A DNA stretch of 64,000 bases, taken from positions 3,961,151-4,025,150 of the forward strand of contig NC_003071.7 of NCBI RefSeq assembly GCF_000001735.4. Reading direction: 5' to 3'. The DNA is from Arabidopsis thaliana. Taxonomy: Eukaryota; Streptophyta; Magnoliopsida; Brassicales; Brassicaceae. The notes beneath the pieces were generated by a model. It was not told the origin of the DNA. It was given only the letters and a program-made list of their open reading frames with translations, and did no database searches. Positions 33,844 through 44,439 of this stretch are shown here, piece after piece. How positions within the stretch are numbered: the first letter of the stretch is position 1; each line of letters opens with the position of its first letter. The position numbers and the translations under genes are program-made.

Positions 33844-34360
33844 AATTGATATGCTCGTAAGAAATCAAATAAGGAATAATTTCTAAACTGGGGAGAAATC
33901 GTGGATACTTATTTAAAAAAGGATATGGTTTATATTCTTCTATTCTTCTACTTCCTTTAATTTCGCCCCACAAACTGAAATTTGTAAAGCAGAATATTCC
34001 CTATGTTAACCATTTCGCAAGTGTTACGGAGATAAGTTTTGATTTGGAGCGACAGTGTAAAAGTAAATATTCCTAATTTAGTAAACTAAAAATCAAAAAT
34101 TTTAAGTGGATATGTAGATCATGTGGTAGTTATACAGAGAACATTATTATTCTCTTTTACCTTGAAAGACCAATATAAATTTACTTCCCTCCATAACACT
34201 GATAAACTTCGCTATTACGGAAATATTCTCACCTTCACAACTACAACTTTTAATAAACAGGAAAACTATAAAAATTAATCTAACCATAATAATCTCTAGC
34301 TACAAAAACCTTCCACGATTCGTTTAAGTTTCTTCCATGCTCAAGTTAACGAAGGTCGAC

Positions 34361-34852
34361 ATGAGTGAACAACCCTCATCTGTTTCAGGTGTCAAAAAGG
34401 TAGTGCAGCGTGTCATAAGCTATAGTTTTATACGTTTGACATCCAACATAAACCAAAAACCAATTGTTTCTTACCTTCTTTTTTTTTTAACACAGGTTGC
34501 TATTATCCCTGAAATTCACATATCGGCACCAGTACTTGCTAAAATTGTTAGCTACGTTGCTGAAGAAAGCGTGGATGCTTTGAAACCCTTTGTGAAAGCT
34601 GGACCACTATTTAAATCGGCTGTGTATTCAAAGGAAACTCTAAGTTGTGTGCGCCTTGACAAATCACGTTATTACATGTGGTGGTCCACGACGCACTCCA
34701 TCTATTATCATTTCTTCACAAAATCTCTTGAAGCCAAAAATCCACATGCTTTGAATGCTGTATTGTACAAACCAATAGCATATGAGAATTTTGCAGCCGA
34801 ATGCTATAGAGCTACCTTATGGGCGGAGCTTTACGGAGAGTATGAAGCATAG
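34361..34852 (+). CDS. F-box-like (At2g35280-type) copy 2, short but open
   Basis: Exon 1 is 34361-34399 (MSEQPSSVSGVKK) and exon 2 is 34496-34852, giving 131 residues without a stop. It reads APVLAKIVSYVAEESVDALK, CVRLDKSRYYMWWSTTHSIY and SLEAKNPHALNAVLYKPIAY. It lacks the C-terminal part that follows in copies 3 and 4 and ends in a different tail (WAELYGEYEA). In the family, the N-terminal part would bind SKP1 in an SCF ubiquitin ligase. That role is inferred only and the F-box itself is weak. Confidence 0.6.
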   Translation: MSEQPSSVSGVKKVVQRVISYSFIRLTSNINQKPIVSYLLFFLTQVAIIPEIHISAPVLAKIVSYVAEESVDALKPFVKAGPLFKSAVYSKETLSCVRLDKSRYYMWWSTTHSIYYHFFTKSLEAKNPHALNAVLYKPIAYENFAAECYRATLWAELYGEYEA

Positions 34853-35485
34853 AAATCAATATGTTCAAAATGTTATGTCCATTGTTATCTTGTCATCTAC
34901 ATTTCTATATTTGATATATCTTATATCTTTTGAAGTTTAATCCTAGGTAAATTCATTCATTCCCCAACTAACTTTTTTGGTTGACATGAATCTGTTGAGC
35001 ACGTTTGAATCACTTAATTTCCTAGAAAAGATTCTCAAATGCTAACCCTTTTGGGTCATATAACTCAAATCAAATATTTATATTAAATCCAAACGGACGG
35101 TTATTGGTGGACATGTTATTTTGGACAGAAAAAAGATTATGAACACATATAAATTGATGATATCCGCAACCTGCTTCTAGACGAATTTCCGAGGTCAAGC
35201 CAAATTTCTGCTTAGAACAAGATACATTAAATCCCCATACCGTATTTCAAACTCTATTTTACTTTATTGAACTTTTATAGAAACAACGTTTTTTTATTAA
35301 AAGTTACAACGTTTAATTCCTTCGACGAATCAACACGTCGTTATTACAGTTTACATCGTTTTTGTTTGTATAAATTCAACTGCTTCTCTCGATTTCATCA
35401 AGACAACCACATCACAATCGCAAAAACAAAACAAAAGCTTACCATATTTCTCAGTTTTCGTTACTCTTTACTTATCCTGTTCACG
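34853..35485. other. Spacer in the MULE
   Basis: AT-rich with no gene. The last 100 bp before 35486 are probably the promoter and leader of the RPA1-like gene. Confidence 0.4.
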
Positions 35486-36500
35486 ATGGTTCAACATCAC
35501 AATCTTTACGAGTTGTCTCCGATGGATACTGGCTGGACCATCTGTGTCATGGTATTGAGAATTAACAAAAAATTTCTCAACCCGAACGCTTTCGAACTAC
35601 GTTTTGTCTTGGACGATGAATGGGTAAACAATTTTCTTCAATTTATTTTGCAATTTGCAGAATTTTTATTTACCCGTGTATCCCTCACCCCTAAAATGTT
35701 GTTTGTAACAGGACACCCAAATAGAAGCAACAATCAGACCTCGTTTCTCTCCCTTCTACTTTGACAGGATCGAAAAGAATCAATGGAAAACGATAAGTAC
35801 GTTTCTCGTTCGACCTAACTGCGAACCAATAAGAACAACTCCTCATGAGTTTCGCATTCTATTCATGGATCACACCATTATCACTTCTTCCACATCAAGA
35901 GCAACCGATTTACTTAACAAGTTCACTCCATTTGACTACATTGTGGATGATGTTGTTGGCAAACATACCTTGGTTGGTAAGTAATGGCTTCTTCATAAAT
36001 TCCATTCACTTTTTTCAAAAAATTTATTTTTTTAAACACATATCTCTGACATATTTCTTATAGATGTTATTGGTGCACTCGTGAATGTTGGGATTCTCAC
36101 TAATACCGCAAGTAACGGGAAAGATATTGCCGGATTCAAACTGCCGTTCATGATCATGAATAAAAAGTACATTTCTTCAACATCAATTTTCAGTTTTTTT
36201 CCAAACATATCATGTTCTTATATTTTGGTTGTAAGGTTAGTATATAATATCATATATTTACTGACTTTCAGCAAAGATACATTGGAATGCGAGGCTTATG
36301 GACAAATTGCAGTGGACTTGGAGAAAAGATTTCGAGCATTTCGCAAGAACAATGTTGTTATTGCACTTGCTTGGTGGAAGGTTGTTAGATATTATCAAGG
36401 TTGTAACTGGTTTAAGATTGTTATCCGTGCACCAATATCAACCATATATCCCGAACCTGATGTTAAGGAAGTTGAAGAAATCAAAATGGTTGTCGACTAA
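35486..36500 (+). CDS. RPA1-like OB-fold protein, four exons, intact
   Basis: Exons 35486-35623, 35712-35976, 36064-36166 and 36272-36500 join to 735 bp, 244 codons plus TAA, with no stop and GT-AG introns. The protein reads SPMDTGWTICVMVLRINKKF, YFDRIEKNQWKTISTFLV and TPHEFRILFMDHTI, then YIVDDVVGKHTLVDVIGALV. This fits the first OB-fold of plant replication protein A 70-kDa subunits (DUF223 type), followed by a second OB-like part. RPA binds single-stranded DNA in replication and repair. Only about a third of an RPA1 length is present, and the zinc-finger C-terminus is missing. RPA-like genes are usual in Helitrons, not in MULEs. No Helitron end was seen next to it. Confidence 0.75.
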
Positions 36501-37388
36501 TGGAAGATGCTTAGAACTATCAAAGTGCTTGTTGCTTAAAATTGTTATCTCATCTTCTTTTCTTTTTTTTCACATCTTATGTTTACATTCAACAATGTTT
36601 TAATATTTTTATAAATGATATTATATATTAATAAAAAAGTTATTTATTTATTCAAAATTTATCCTTTGTAATTTTTGCAACAAAAACTTAGATTAAGCAG
36701 TATAATAGTAATCAAGTGTCTGAATTAAGTTCACCTATGGAACATTGTTGAACTGTTCTAAAACTGAAGAATTACCCATATACAGGATCACAACTGTTTG
36801 TAAAACGTCAAATCATAATAACTTACTCAAACTGTTTAAACTTCTGTTTCTGCTGTTTTGTTGTTATGTTAATTCTTTTTGCATTCCATCTAAATTTCTA
36901 TATAAGTGAAGCCTTATCCTTTTAACAATTATTTTTTGTCTTTAATGACTTCGGTCTATGAATGTAAAACCTAATCTCTTCTCATATTTACGAAAAAAAT
37001 GAAAAAAAAAAAAATTAGAACCTAAATCCCCATAAATAAGTTCCCGCTAAATGGGCTGTAACAAATCACTATAGCACGTCTATATAATATATTATAGACC
37101 ATGCATATATATATATTCATGGACGTGAGAATATGGACGTATCTAACTTACTATCACGAACAATTTTTTGGAATATTTGTAGGATCCACTAATTATATTC
37201 AGTAACCCATCGCTCCACCACACCACTCCCTATTCATTTATCCAGAGAATTAGGGTTCCCATTTCATCACGATCTCAAATCTGTTTCCCTTCAGCCTAGT
37301 TCGGTCCTCTTTATTTATCGGTGTTTCTTCAAATTCCTTAGATCGTTATTTGTTCACTTTCAGTACTATACTAATTTGATAAGCCAAA
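36501..37388. other. Spacer in the MULE
   Basis: AT-rich, with no gene. A CT-rich leader-like stretch before 37389 (TTTCCCTTCAGCCTAG) may belong to the next copy. Confidence 0.4.
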
Positions 37389-38338
37389 ATGCCAAAAATC
37401 GTCTGCGAGAAAGGAAAATGTACCCACCCTCGACCAATGTCCCCTACTAGACATTACTGGCGACCCCCAAGCGCCCTTGCCCCTGTTAGGGGAAATCAAT
37501 TTGCCGTGTAGCCTCTTCGTCAACCTTTGGTTCATTTTAACCTACAGGTAATGTTTACTCAAAAACAATTTCAATCGAATTGAGGCACTCATTTTATATA
37601 GACTTAAATTGATCAAAAAATTGCAAAATTTAGTTTTGAATTGGTATATAGCCTCACAAATTTGGTGTTAACGTTGGTACGCATTTTCTTTCAGCCTCCT
37701 CCGTTCCCTGATTTCAACATGCCTGATCACGTAGCAGCTAAAATAGTCAGCTTAGTTTCTGAGGACGGTGTAGATATGTTAAAGGCTTGGATTCAATCAG
37801 GTCCAGATGGAAAAGCCGCTGTTTTTTCAAGTGAAACTCTTTCTTCTGTTCGAATAGATAAGTCCCCTTTTTTATTCATATGGCTGAAGAATCGTTTAGT
37901 TATCACATGTTTTACACCAAATGCCTCACCGCAAAAAATCCGTACGCCCTATATCTTCAGAGTTTAGTGCTGGCATTTCATATGTTTGAGCTCCAGGAGT
38001 CAATTGCTATATTGGATGGCATAAAGGACGTTATCCCACATGCTGGTCTACTTTACATCATGCTCCATAGTTGCGCTAGATCAATTCTGTGGGAATTTTA
38101 TATTTAGTACAAGCGAAGGTGTTACAAATTTAGTGAAGTCGACTTATTTGCAGATAAACTAATGTTCCATATCAACGAGGTTGGTCCACGTCGCCAATGG
38201 ACATACAAAAACTCCTGGGAGTTCAAGGACTATGGTGAGTGTTGGTTGGACCATCAGAACTTCAATGAGTACGAGGGACAGTGGTGTAACACATGTATTT
38301 ACTATTACCTGTCCCAGGAAATTGCACACATTTCATAA
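37389..38338 (+). pseudogene. F-box-like (At2g35280-type) copy 3, broken
   Basis: Exon 1 begins MPKIVCEKGKCTHPRP and meets a TAG near 37508. The main exon (from about 37695) reads MPDHVAAKIVSLVSEDGVDM, then changes frame near 37870 and continues with KCLTAKNPYALYLQSLVLAF and AILDGIKDVIPHAGLLYIML. A further stop is at about 38106. The tail reads CWLDHQNFNEYEGQWCNTCI, a Cys-rich C-terminus that copy 2 lacks. It is the longest copy and shows the full domain layout. Confidence 0.65.
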
Positions 38339-38794
38339 GTAATACTTTCAGAAGTACCAATTTCATTTATGTTCATCTTATCGTTCTTCTCGATTGCAGA
38401 AAAAATATTTGAATCTAAGTTTTTATTCTTGATTTTATGTATTAGTTTGTTTTGCATATTTGTCTAACTTTATTTATATATTGTTCAAGTCTTCAACTAT
38501 AAGGTGTAACAATTATTATACAAATGATTAGAGTTGTTTCAGAACTATGACTTGCATTTTTGTATATGAATTTGCTTTAATGGAATTCAAGTGTTAGCTT
38601 TTATATTTCGAGTTAATATAAAACTGAACCTGTACTCCTCACTAAGCTTCATCCCTCACGATTGTAAGCTATTAAGAGAAACTTCCAATTAATAACTCTG
38701 TTTTTATTACTCATTTGTAAACTGTTTTGCTCAGTACTAAAACTTCTCTCTCCATCACATCTTACTCTTTCGTTATTCGCAACAGATTGACAAA

Positions 38795-39471
38795 ATGAGT
38801 ACATCATCCAAATGTCTACACTCTATCACACAACCTATCAACACACAGGTTAAATTTTTCATTATTTTAAACAATGTAGTGTTCATTCATTCCACAAAGT
38901 ATATGTAACTTCTCTAACTTTTCGTCTGCGTTGTCAATAGAGGAAGATTGCAAGATTATACATTCCGGAACCAATTCTCGCACTAATTGTTAGCCACGTT
39001 TCAGAAGAAGGAATTGAGGCTCTGAAAAACTGGATTAAATCTGGTCATGAAGGGAAATCTGCAGCTTTCTCTGTCGAGACACTATCCCGAGTTCGTTTAG
39101 ATAAAAGCCCTGACTTCATCAACATGTCTTTGCCCGACTCTGTTCACTTCTCATTCTACTCAAAATGTCTTGCAAAACAAAACCCTTATGCTATGTATCT
39201 CCAGAGCTTGAGGCTAGGGTTCTGTTCTCTCGACCTGATAGGCGCCATTTCATTATTGAATGATTGTAAAGATGTCATTCCTATAGCCAAACTTCTTTAC
39301 ATTGCTCTAAACCGCTGCGCAGGTAATGAAGTATTAGACGCTTTTAATACTTTCAAACGAGAGAACAAGTGTTTTACCGATGTAGATATCATGGCCAAGA
39401 CACTAATTGGCCACATTTCTGATTCGGATCCAAAACGATTCGGATCTTACGCTGAGCTCTTTTATTATTAG
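38795..39471 (+). CDS. F-box-like (At2g35280-type) copy 4, intact
   Basis: Exons 38795-38848 and 38941-39471 give 194 residues with no stop. The protein reads IPEPILALIVSHVSEEGIEA, SRVRLDKSPDFINMSLPDSV and KCLAKQNPYAMYLQSLRLGF. Then follows a helical part with AISLLNDCKDVIPIAKLLYI and CAGNEVLDAF. After the TAG, about 100 bp still resemble the Cys-rich tail of copy 3, so the C-terminus was shortened by a stop. The role would be as in the At2g35280-like F-box family, which is inferred. Confidence 0.7.
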
Positions 39472-40552
39472 GATTATCCAGACTGTTGGCTCATCCATTA
39501 ATTTTACAACGAATATAATGGTGAGAGATGTTCACATTGCATCTACTTCTTCCTCTTCAGAGACATCCTTTTGCTTTTCTAGTTTATTTAAAAACTTCGT
39601 TTACTCACTTTCAGAATATAACTTTCTCTTTTGTTTTCCTCTTTTATCTAGTTTATTAATGTAATCTTATTATGAAGTTGTATTTCTCTCTTGTATTTAA
39701 CGTATAAACTAGTGAACATCTTTCTCGTTTATCATGACTTATAGGGACTCTTTTGATTTTGGAGCATGCATAGCAAAATTTTCCGACTATACTAATTTCA
39801 AAAATACTAACGATTGGTTATATCTGATTGGTCTGGGGTGTGTGGATAGACATATAAATATTCATTCCCTATCTACATGTAAATATTCAGAGACATCCAT
39901 TTCATTACCAAATTTTTAAAGGTTTTTTTATTATTAAAAACTAAGCTATATAAAATGAAATCACATGTATTAGTCGATATTCTCTATTCTTTATTATCCA
40001 ATTCACTAAATGTCCATATTTTTTATTCAAAACCAACAAACTTCTAACCTTACATGCACTTTTACATTACGATTTTTTTAGCAGAAATTTGGCAATTGCA
40101 TAAGTTTTATAAAGGAATATGGGAAAAAGATGTTTGTTTACATGGGTGATAGGTTCTAATTCCATTTTTTAAATCTCAGCTGATATGAAAATAATTTGCT
40201 CACAATAATTAAATTTTCAACATATAACTGATAGAGGTATCTTTCAATATTGAAGCATGTAAGTCGAACTAATTTTACAAATAGATCTATTTTAATCAAA
40301 CGATTGGATACGATCTGATGGTTAACTATATTTAGATAGAAAACAGAAATATTTGATTTTCATCTACTTGTACTTTTTCTGCGACATTCTTGCGAGTCCC
40401 TGGTGTAACATAAGCAGTATAAATGAAAAACCTAATTAGCATCCAATACTCAATAAATATTTATATGTTTTACACTTACGCATTACATTACAAAAGAAAA
40501 ACAATTAATATCCTAAATAGCAATCTCAAAGTCATCCACCGTAACAACTTGT
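39472..40552. other. Spacer between the F-box-like cluster and the transposase
   Basis: AT-rich, with no gene. GATCTGATGGTTAACTATATTT at about 40312 resembles a block at about 26443 near the other end of the MULE. Confidence 0.4.
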
Positions 40553-43470
40553 TCAAATTGGATTTGTACAACTTGTCCTGTTATGACCAGTGCCTTTGCA
40601 CCTCGAGCACCGGTTCTGCTGCGTCCTTCCAGTCTTAGGTTTCTACATTTACCATGTACAAACCACATTATGCATTAGGTTTTAACAATCAAGTAGAAAG
40701 TACTACTTTAGCTAACAAATTTCCTTACCTTGTATTCTCCTGTTGATGGAATTCTGGCTACCTTTGGCCTCCCTGATGGTCTCCTTGTATATGGTGGCAA
40801 CATCGATCGGTGTTCAAGCTCTTCTGGTATTTCGTCGTCTCTTCCAATAGCTTCAGGGAATACTGCTTCCCGGTAACTCGAAACCCATGCGTGGGACATG
40901 AAACAGTCATCAACTAAAGCCTTGTACGAAATTTTAAAACTATTCGCAGCCACCAAAGCATGAGTGCAAGGGATCTTGAGTTTAACATACCTCTTGCAAG
41001 TACATTGCTTCTTCTCAAGATCAACAACATTTCTTCCACCTAACATGCCATTTATCTCGTATCTCGAGTTGGTGATCCTCCCAACCTTGCTCCCATTAGT
41101 TGTTAACATGGTTTTTGTTATTTGCTTGTCAACTTCCGGAGGAACGGGACCTTTATGTTCGAGAGACTTCTTCCGACGCGCATTAAATCATCTAGTTAAC
41201 ATAGACCTGATAAATCTTATCAACTCCACAATATGTGACGATCGACCTTTGTTTAACGCCTTGTTTAACGTCTCCGCTAAATTGCTAGTCATCAGATTGA
41301 AACACTGTCCCCTGAAATAATGCCTTATCCAATTAGCCATCCCTATATCATGTAGATACTTACCGCAATTTTGGTTCGTGGATTCAATCTGACCATAAAG
41401 CTCTTTAAACTTTGTTCCGGTAAACGCATATCCTGCATTTTTTACTAACTGCGTCAAAGCTGTGTTCTTGTACTTAGCTTGGACATTCCTACAAAGGTGA
41501 ATAATGTAAGCCCCATGATTTGCTTGCGGAAAAACTCTCTTAACAACAACAAGGATTAATGAGTGTCTATCTGATAATATAGTCAGAGTTCTACTGTCTG
41601 CAATGATCCGGTCCAACTTCGTAAAGAACCAAGTCCAAGACTCGTCATTCTCACTGTCCACAACAACAAATCCAAGTGGATAGACTTGGAAGTTTGCATC
41701 CTGACCACTCGCTGTTAGTAAGACCCCTTTGTACTTTCCTTTCAAATGTGTTCCATCAACAACCAATATCCTTCTCAGATGCTTAAATCCTGCTATCGAG
41801 GCCCCAAAAGCTAACAACATATACAAAAACCTCTCTTTGCTCTCATCTTCAACATCTCTTTTGGTTTCTATATGTGTTATTGTTCCAGTATTAGTTAGCT
41901 TCAGTAAATGCAAGTATTCAGCCAGATAGCAGTATGATTCTTCGTCACTACCCGCAACACTAGTTAAAGCTGATTCCCTAGCTCTCCAACACTTGCTGTA
42001 TGACTCAGAGACTCTCAAATCTTCTAGAACTAGTTGTTGTAGATCCATCGGGACAGGACCGGACGTAGGATCACTGTACTTAGCCTTAAAGACGGATGCA
42101 ATAACTTTTGATGTTGCCTTCTGCATGAACTGTCCTCTAGTATCTAACGAACATGTGTGATCCAGACTTGCTTTCTTAATTTCATAGTAGCCGGTACCTT
42201 TCATGAGTGTCGCCAAAATTCTCCAATCACATTTCGCATCTGAACAACTAAGAAAGAAATAATTCCACTTTGTTCTTGTTTGCTTGAAATGAAATATGTT
42301 CTTGATCGCATATATAGCCAAACCGATTTGGCAATCTTCTTTTCTTGCATACACTTTCCCCTTGTATATCCCTTTGCCATCATCTTCTATATCCAAATCC
42401 GGTATGTTCTCTACCTCATACTCGATGTCTTCAAATAATGGTGGGATATCAAACTCCTCATCATCAATTTCCTCCAACTTCCTTGCACCACCTCTCAATC
42501 CGTGAGAGCTCCCAGCTTTACAACCAACCTTAGTTTTCGCAGCCCATTCCGTTTTTACCTTCTCTGCGTTTACACCTGAACCTCCACCACTCACAAACAC
42601 AGCGTGGTCAAAGACACCACTACATGTGCACTGAACAACTTTATCCTCACTGGTGCCTACCTTATCATTTAAACCCTCAAAACTCACGTCTTTATTATTT
42701 TTTCCCTTGTACCTTGCATCTACTCCACCCTTAGACATCAACTCTTCAGCATTTGAGCCACCATAATCATCCGACAAGAAATTACCCCAGAACTCTTTTT
42801 CATATCCGCCACAGGGCATAGTGTCATCAGAAATATCTATCCCGTCTTCGGTTTCCTCTGTTTTGCTGTCCACACATAAGTCATCCACGAAGATGTCATC
42901 TTCATCATCAACAATTACATCTTCGTTAGATTTCAGTCCACCGCTTCTTGCTATTTTTTCTTCTACATCGTGTAATGCATCCATGAATTCGTCATCTACA
43001 GGGGTCACCAGGACATTAGGAGATATATCCCCAGAACATGTGTCAGCATTTCTCGAACCACTAGCTGTATCATACAAACTTTCAACTTTCCGTTTTGCAC
43101 TACCTCCTGGTGTTTCACAACTCAAATTTGGTGTATCAACCTTCTCTTCAAACTTCACAAACAAGTTTAGACCCATGTTTTCTCTAAGGGTCTTTAGATA
43201 GTATTGAAGTCCAATCTCGCTTGTAACCAGAACCGGTGGAGTCTTATCCTTTGTTGCAAACATGTTCTTATTCGGTACAGAGTAACTTAACAGAGGATTT
43301 AAACCCTTGACGCCAAACTCCTGTAGAATTGCTTCGTTCAACGCAACCAATGTTATTCCCTCATGAATTGGTACAACCCTTGAGAAAAGTTGGTTACATA
43401 TCTCCAATTTCCACTCTCCAGTCGAAGAACAAAACCACTCTCCACATATAACCATGATATAGTCGTCCAT
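40553..43470 (-). CDS. MuDR/MULE transposase with one in-frame stop
   Basis: From the Met at 43470 the frame is open except for TGA at 41188-41190, and continues to a splice donor after 40729. An 86-bp intron (40728-40643) leads to a last exon ending at 40553. A start further up at 43683 is possible, but an acceptor at 43478-43477 favours 43470. Order: N-terminal domain (VICGEWFCSSTGEW), acidic linker, MuDR domain (WNYFFLSCSDAKCDWRI), MULE core (VVDGTHLKGKYKG, ILSDRH), SWIM finger (CTCKRYVKLKIPCTHA) and a CCHC knuckle (CSRCKGTGHNRTSC). It would cut and join MULE ends. The stop replaces what is usually Trp (before FNARRKKS), a G-to-A change. The His-containing CxxH motif has lost its Cys (GAYIIHLCRN). 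Confidence 0.85.
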
Positions 43471-43884
43471 CGATCCCTGTACATATAAACGAAAAAAAGA
43501 TTTGGTTATATTCTGATACCCATAACAAATAGAATGCACGGATTTTCGTTTTAATTTCATGATATCAGTTTTCAACAATCGTAGCTCCTTGGACACGACA
43601 GTTGACCAAAGATCGATGATTGAAACCCAGAATCTTATGTGTTTGAATTGATCTCGTGTTTCAGTTTTTTTTTTAACTCGCAAAGCAAGGGAAGTTACAA
43701 TGTTTAATCTCGGCCGTTTAATCTATTGAAATCCGACGATCGTCGTCACGCACAAACTGTTTTTTCTAAACCGCACATTATAACCGTATATTTTAAACCA
43801 ATACCAAACGAAACCATAACCCGGTTTGCAATGATATCTCAAACGAAATCGTGGGGGTATATATGTCTTATTTCACTCCAAAAG

Positions 43885-43974
43885 CAAGGCAAAGTGCCTC
43901 TAGTTTTTAAAGTGTATTAAGTGCATTAAGTTTCTCCGAAAGTGCCTCATAGTGTAACAAACCCTTATATTTTC
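43885..43974. repeat. Right terminal inverted repeat of the MULE
   Basis: It is the inverse of 25337-25415 with conserved ACACTTTAAAA and GCACTTTGCCTTG blocks. The outer end reads GGGTTTGTTACAC on the minus strand. TTATATTTT follows. Confidence 0.7.
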
Positions 43975-43983
43975 ATCATAAAA

Positions 43984-44320
43984 TATGTTACTTTATGGCA
44001 GATTAGTTTTTAAAAATATAAGTCTGATGCCACTAAAACAAATTAAATGTGCCAAATTGTTAAAAACTCTGTCAAATTTACAAAAAGTGTATGGTGTCAT
44101 CGTAAAAAAGTCTATCCTCATAATAAAGCCTTTTACAAATTAAATATTTGTCGTAACTATATTTAAATTTATATAATGATAGCAGATTTTTTTTGCGACA
44201 GATTTATATTTTTTCACAGATTTAATGTCGCAAAAAATCTGTCATAGACAAATAAATCTGTTACAGAAAAATAAACTTGTCACAACTAAGCAGCAGATTT
44301 TTCCAAAAAAAAAAAAAACA
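43984..44320. repeat. Old repeat rich in AAATCTGTCAT motifs, right part
   Basis: Both AATCTGTCAT and its inverse GACAGATTT recur here. It continues the repeat that ends at 25336, interrupted by the MULE. It runs into an A-rich tract at about 44315. Confidence 0.55.
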
Positions 44321-44439
44321 AACAATTTTTTACAAAAATGTTTTAAAAAAAATTAAAGGGTAATACTAACTTTATTTTTATTCCTATCAAAGAGAATAAT
44401 AGAAAATTACTAGTTAAACCCAGATAAAGGATATAACCT

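Larger units (their letters stand above)
25337..43974. mobile_element. 18.6-kb MULE (Kaonashi type) carrying several genes
   Basis: The element is bounded by a perfect 9-bp duplication TTATATTTT (25328-25336 and 43975-43983). Its ends are imperfect inverted repeats that share ACACTTTAAAA and GCACTTTGCCTTG. Gene order: Ulp1-like gene (+), F-box-like copy (-), F-box-like copy (+), RPA1-like gene (+), two F-box-like copies (+), transposase (-). MULEs with a transposase and a DUF1985/Ulp1 gene are known in Arabidopsis as Kaonashi. The RPA1-like and F-box-like cargo is additional. The transposase and Ulp1 genes each appear to have one stop. Whether the cargo was captured or inserted later is not decided by the sequence. 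Confidence 0.85.
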
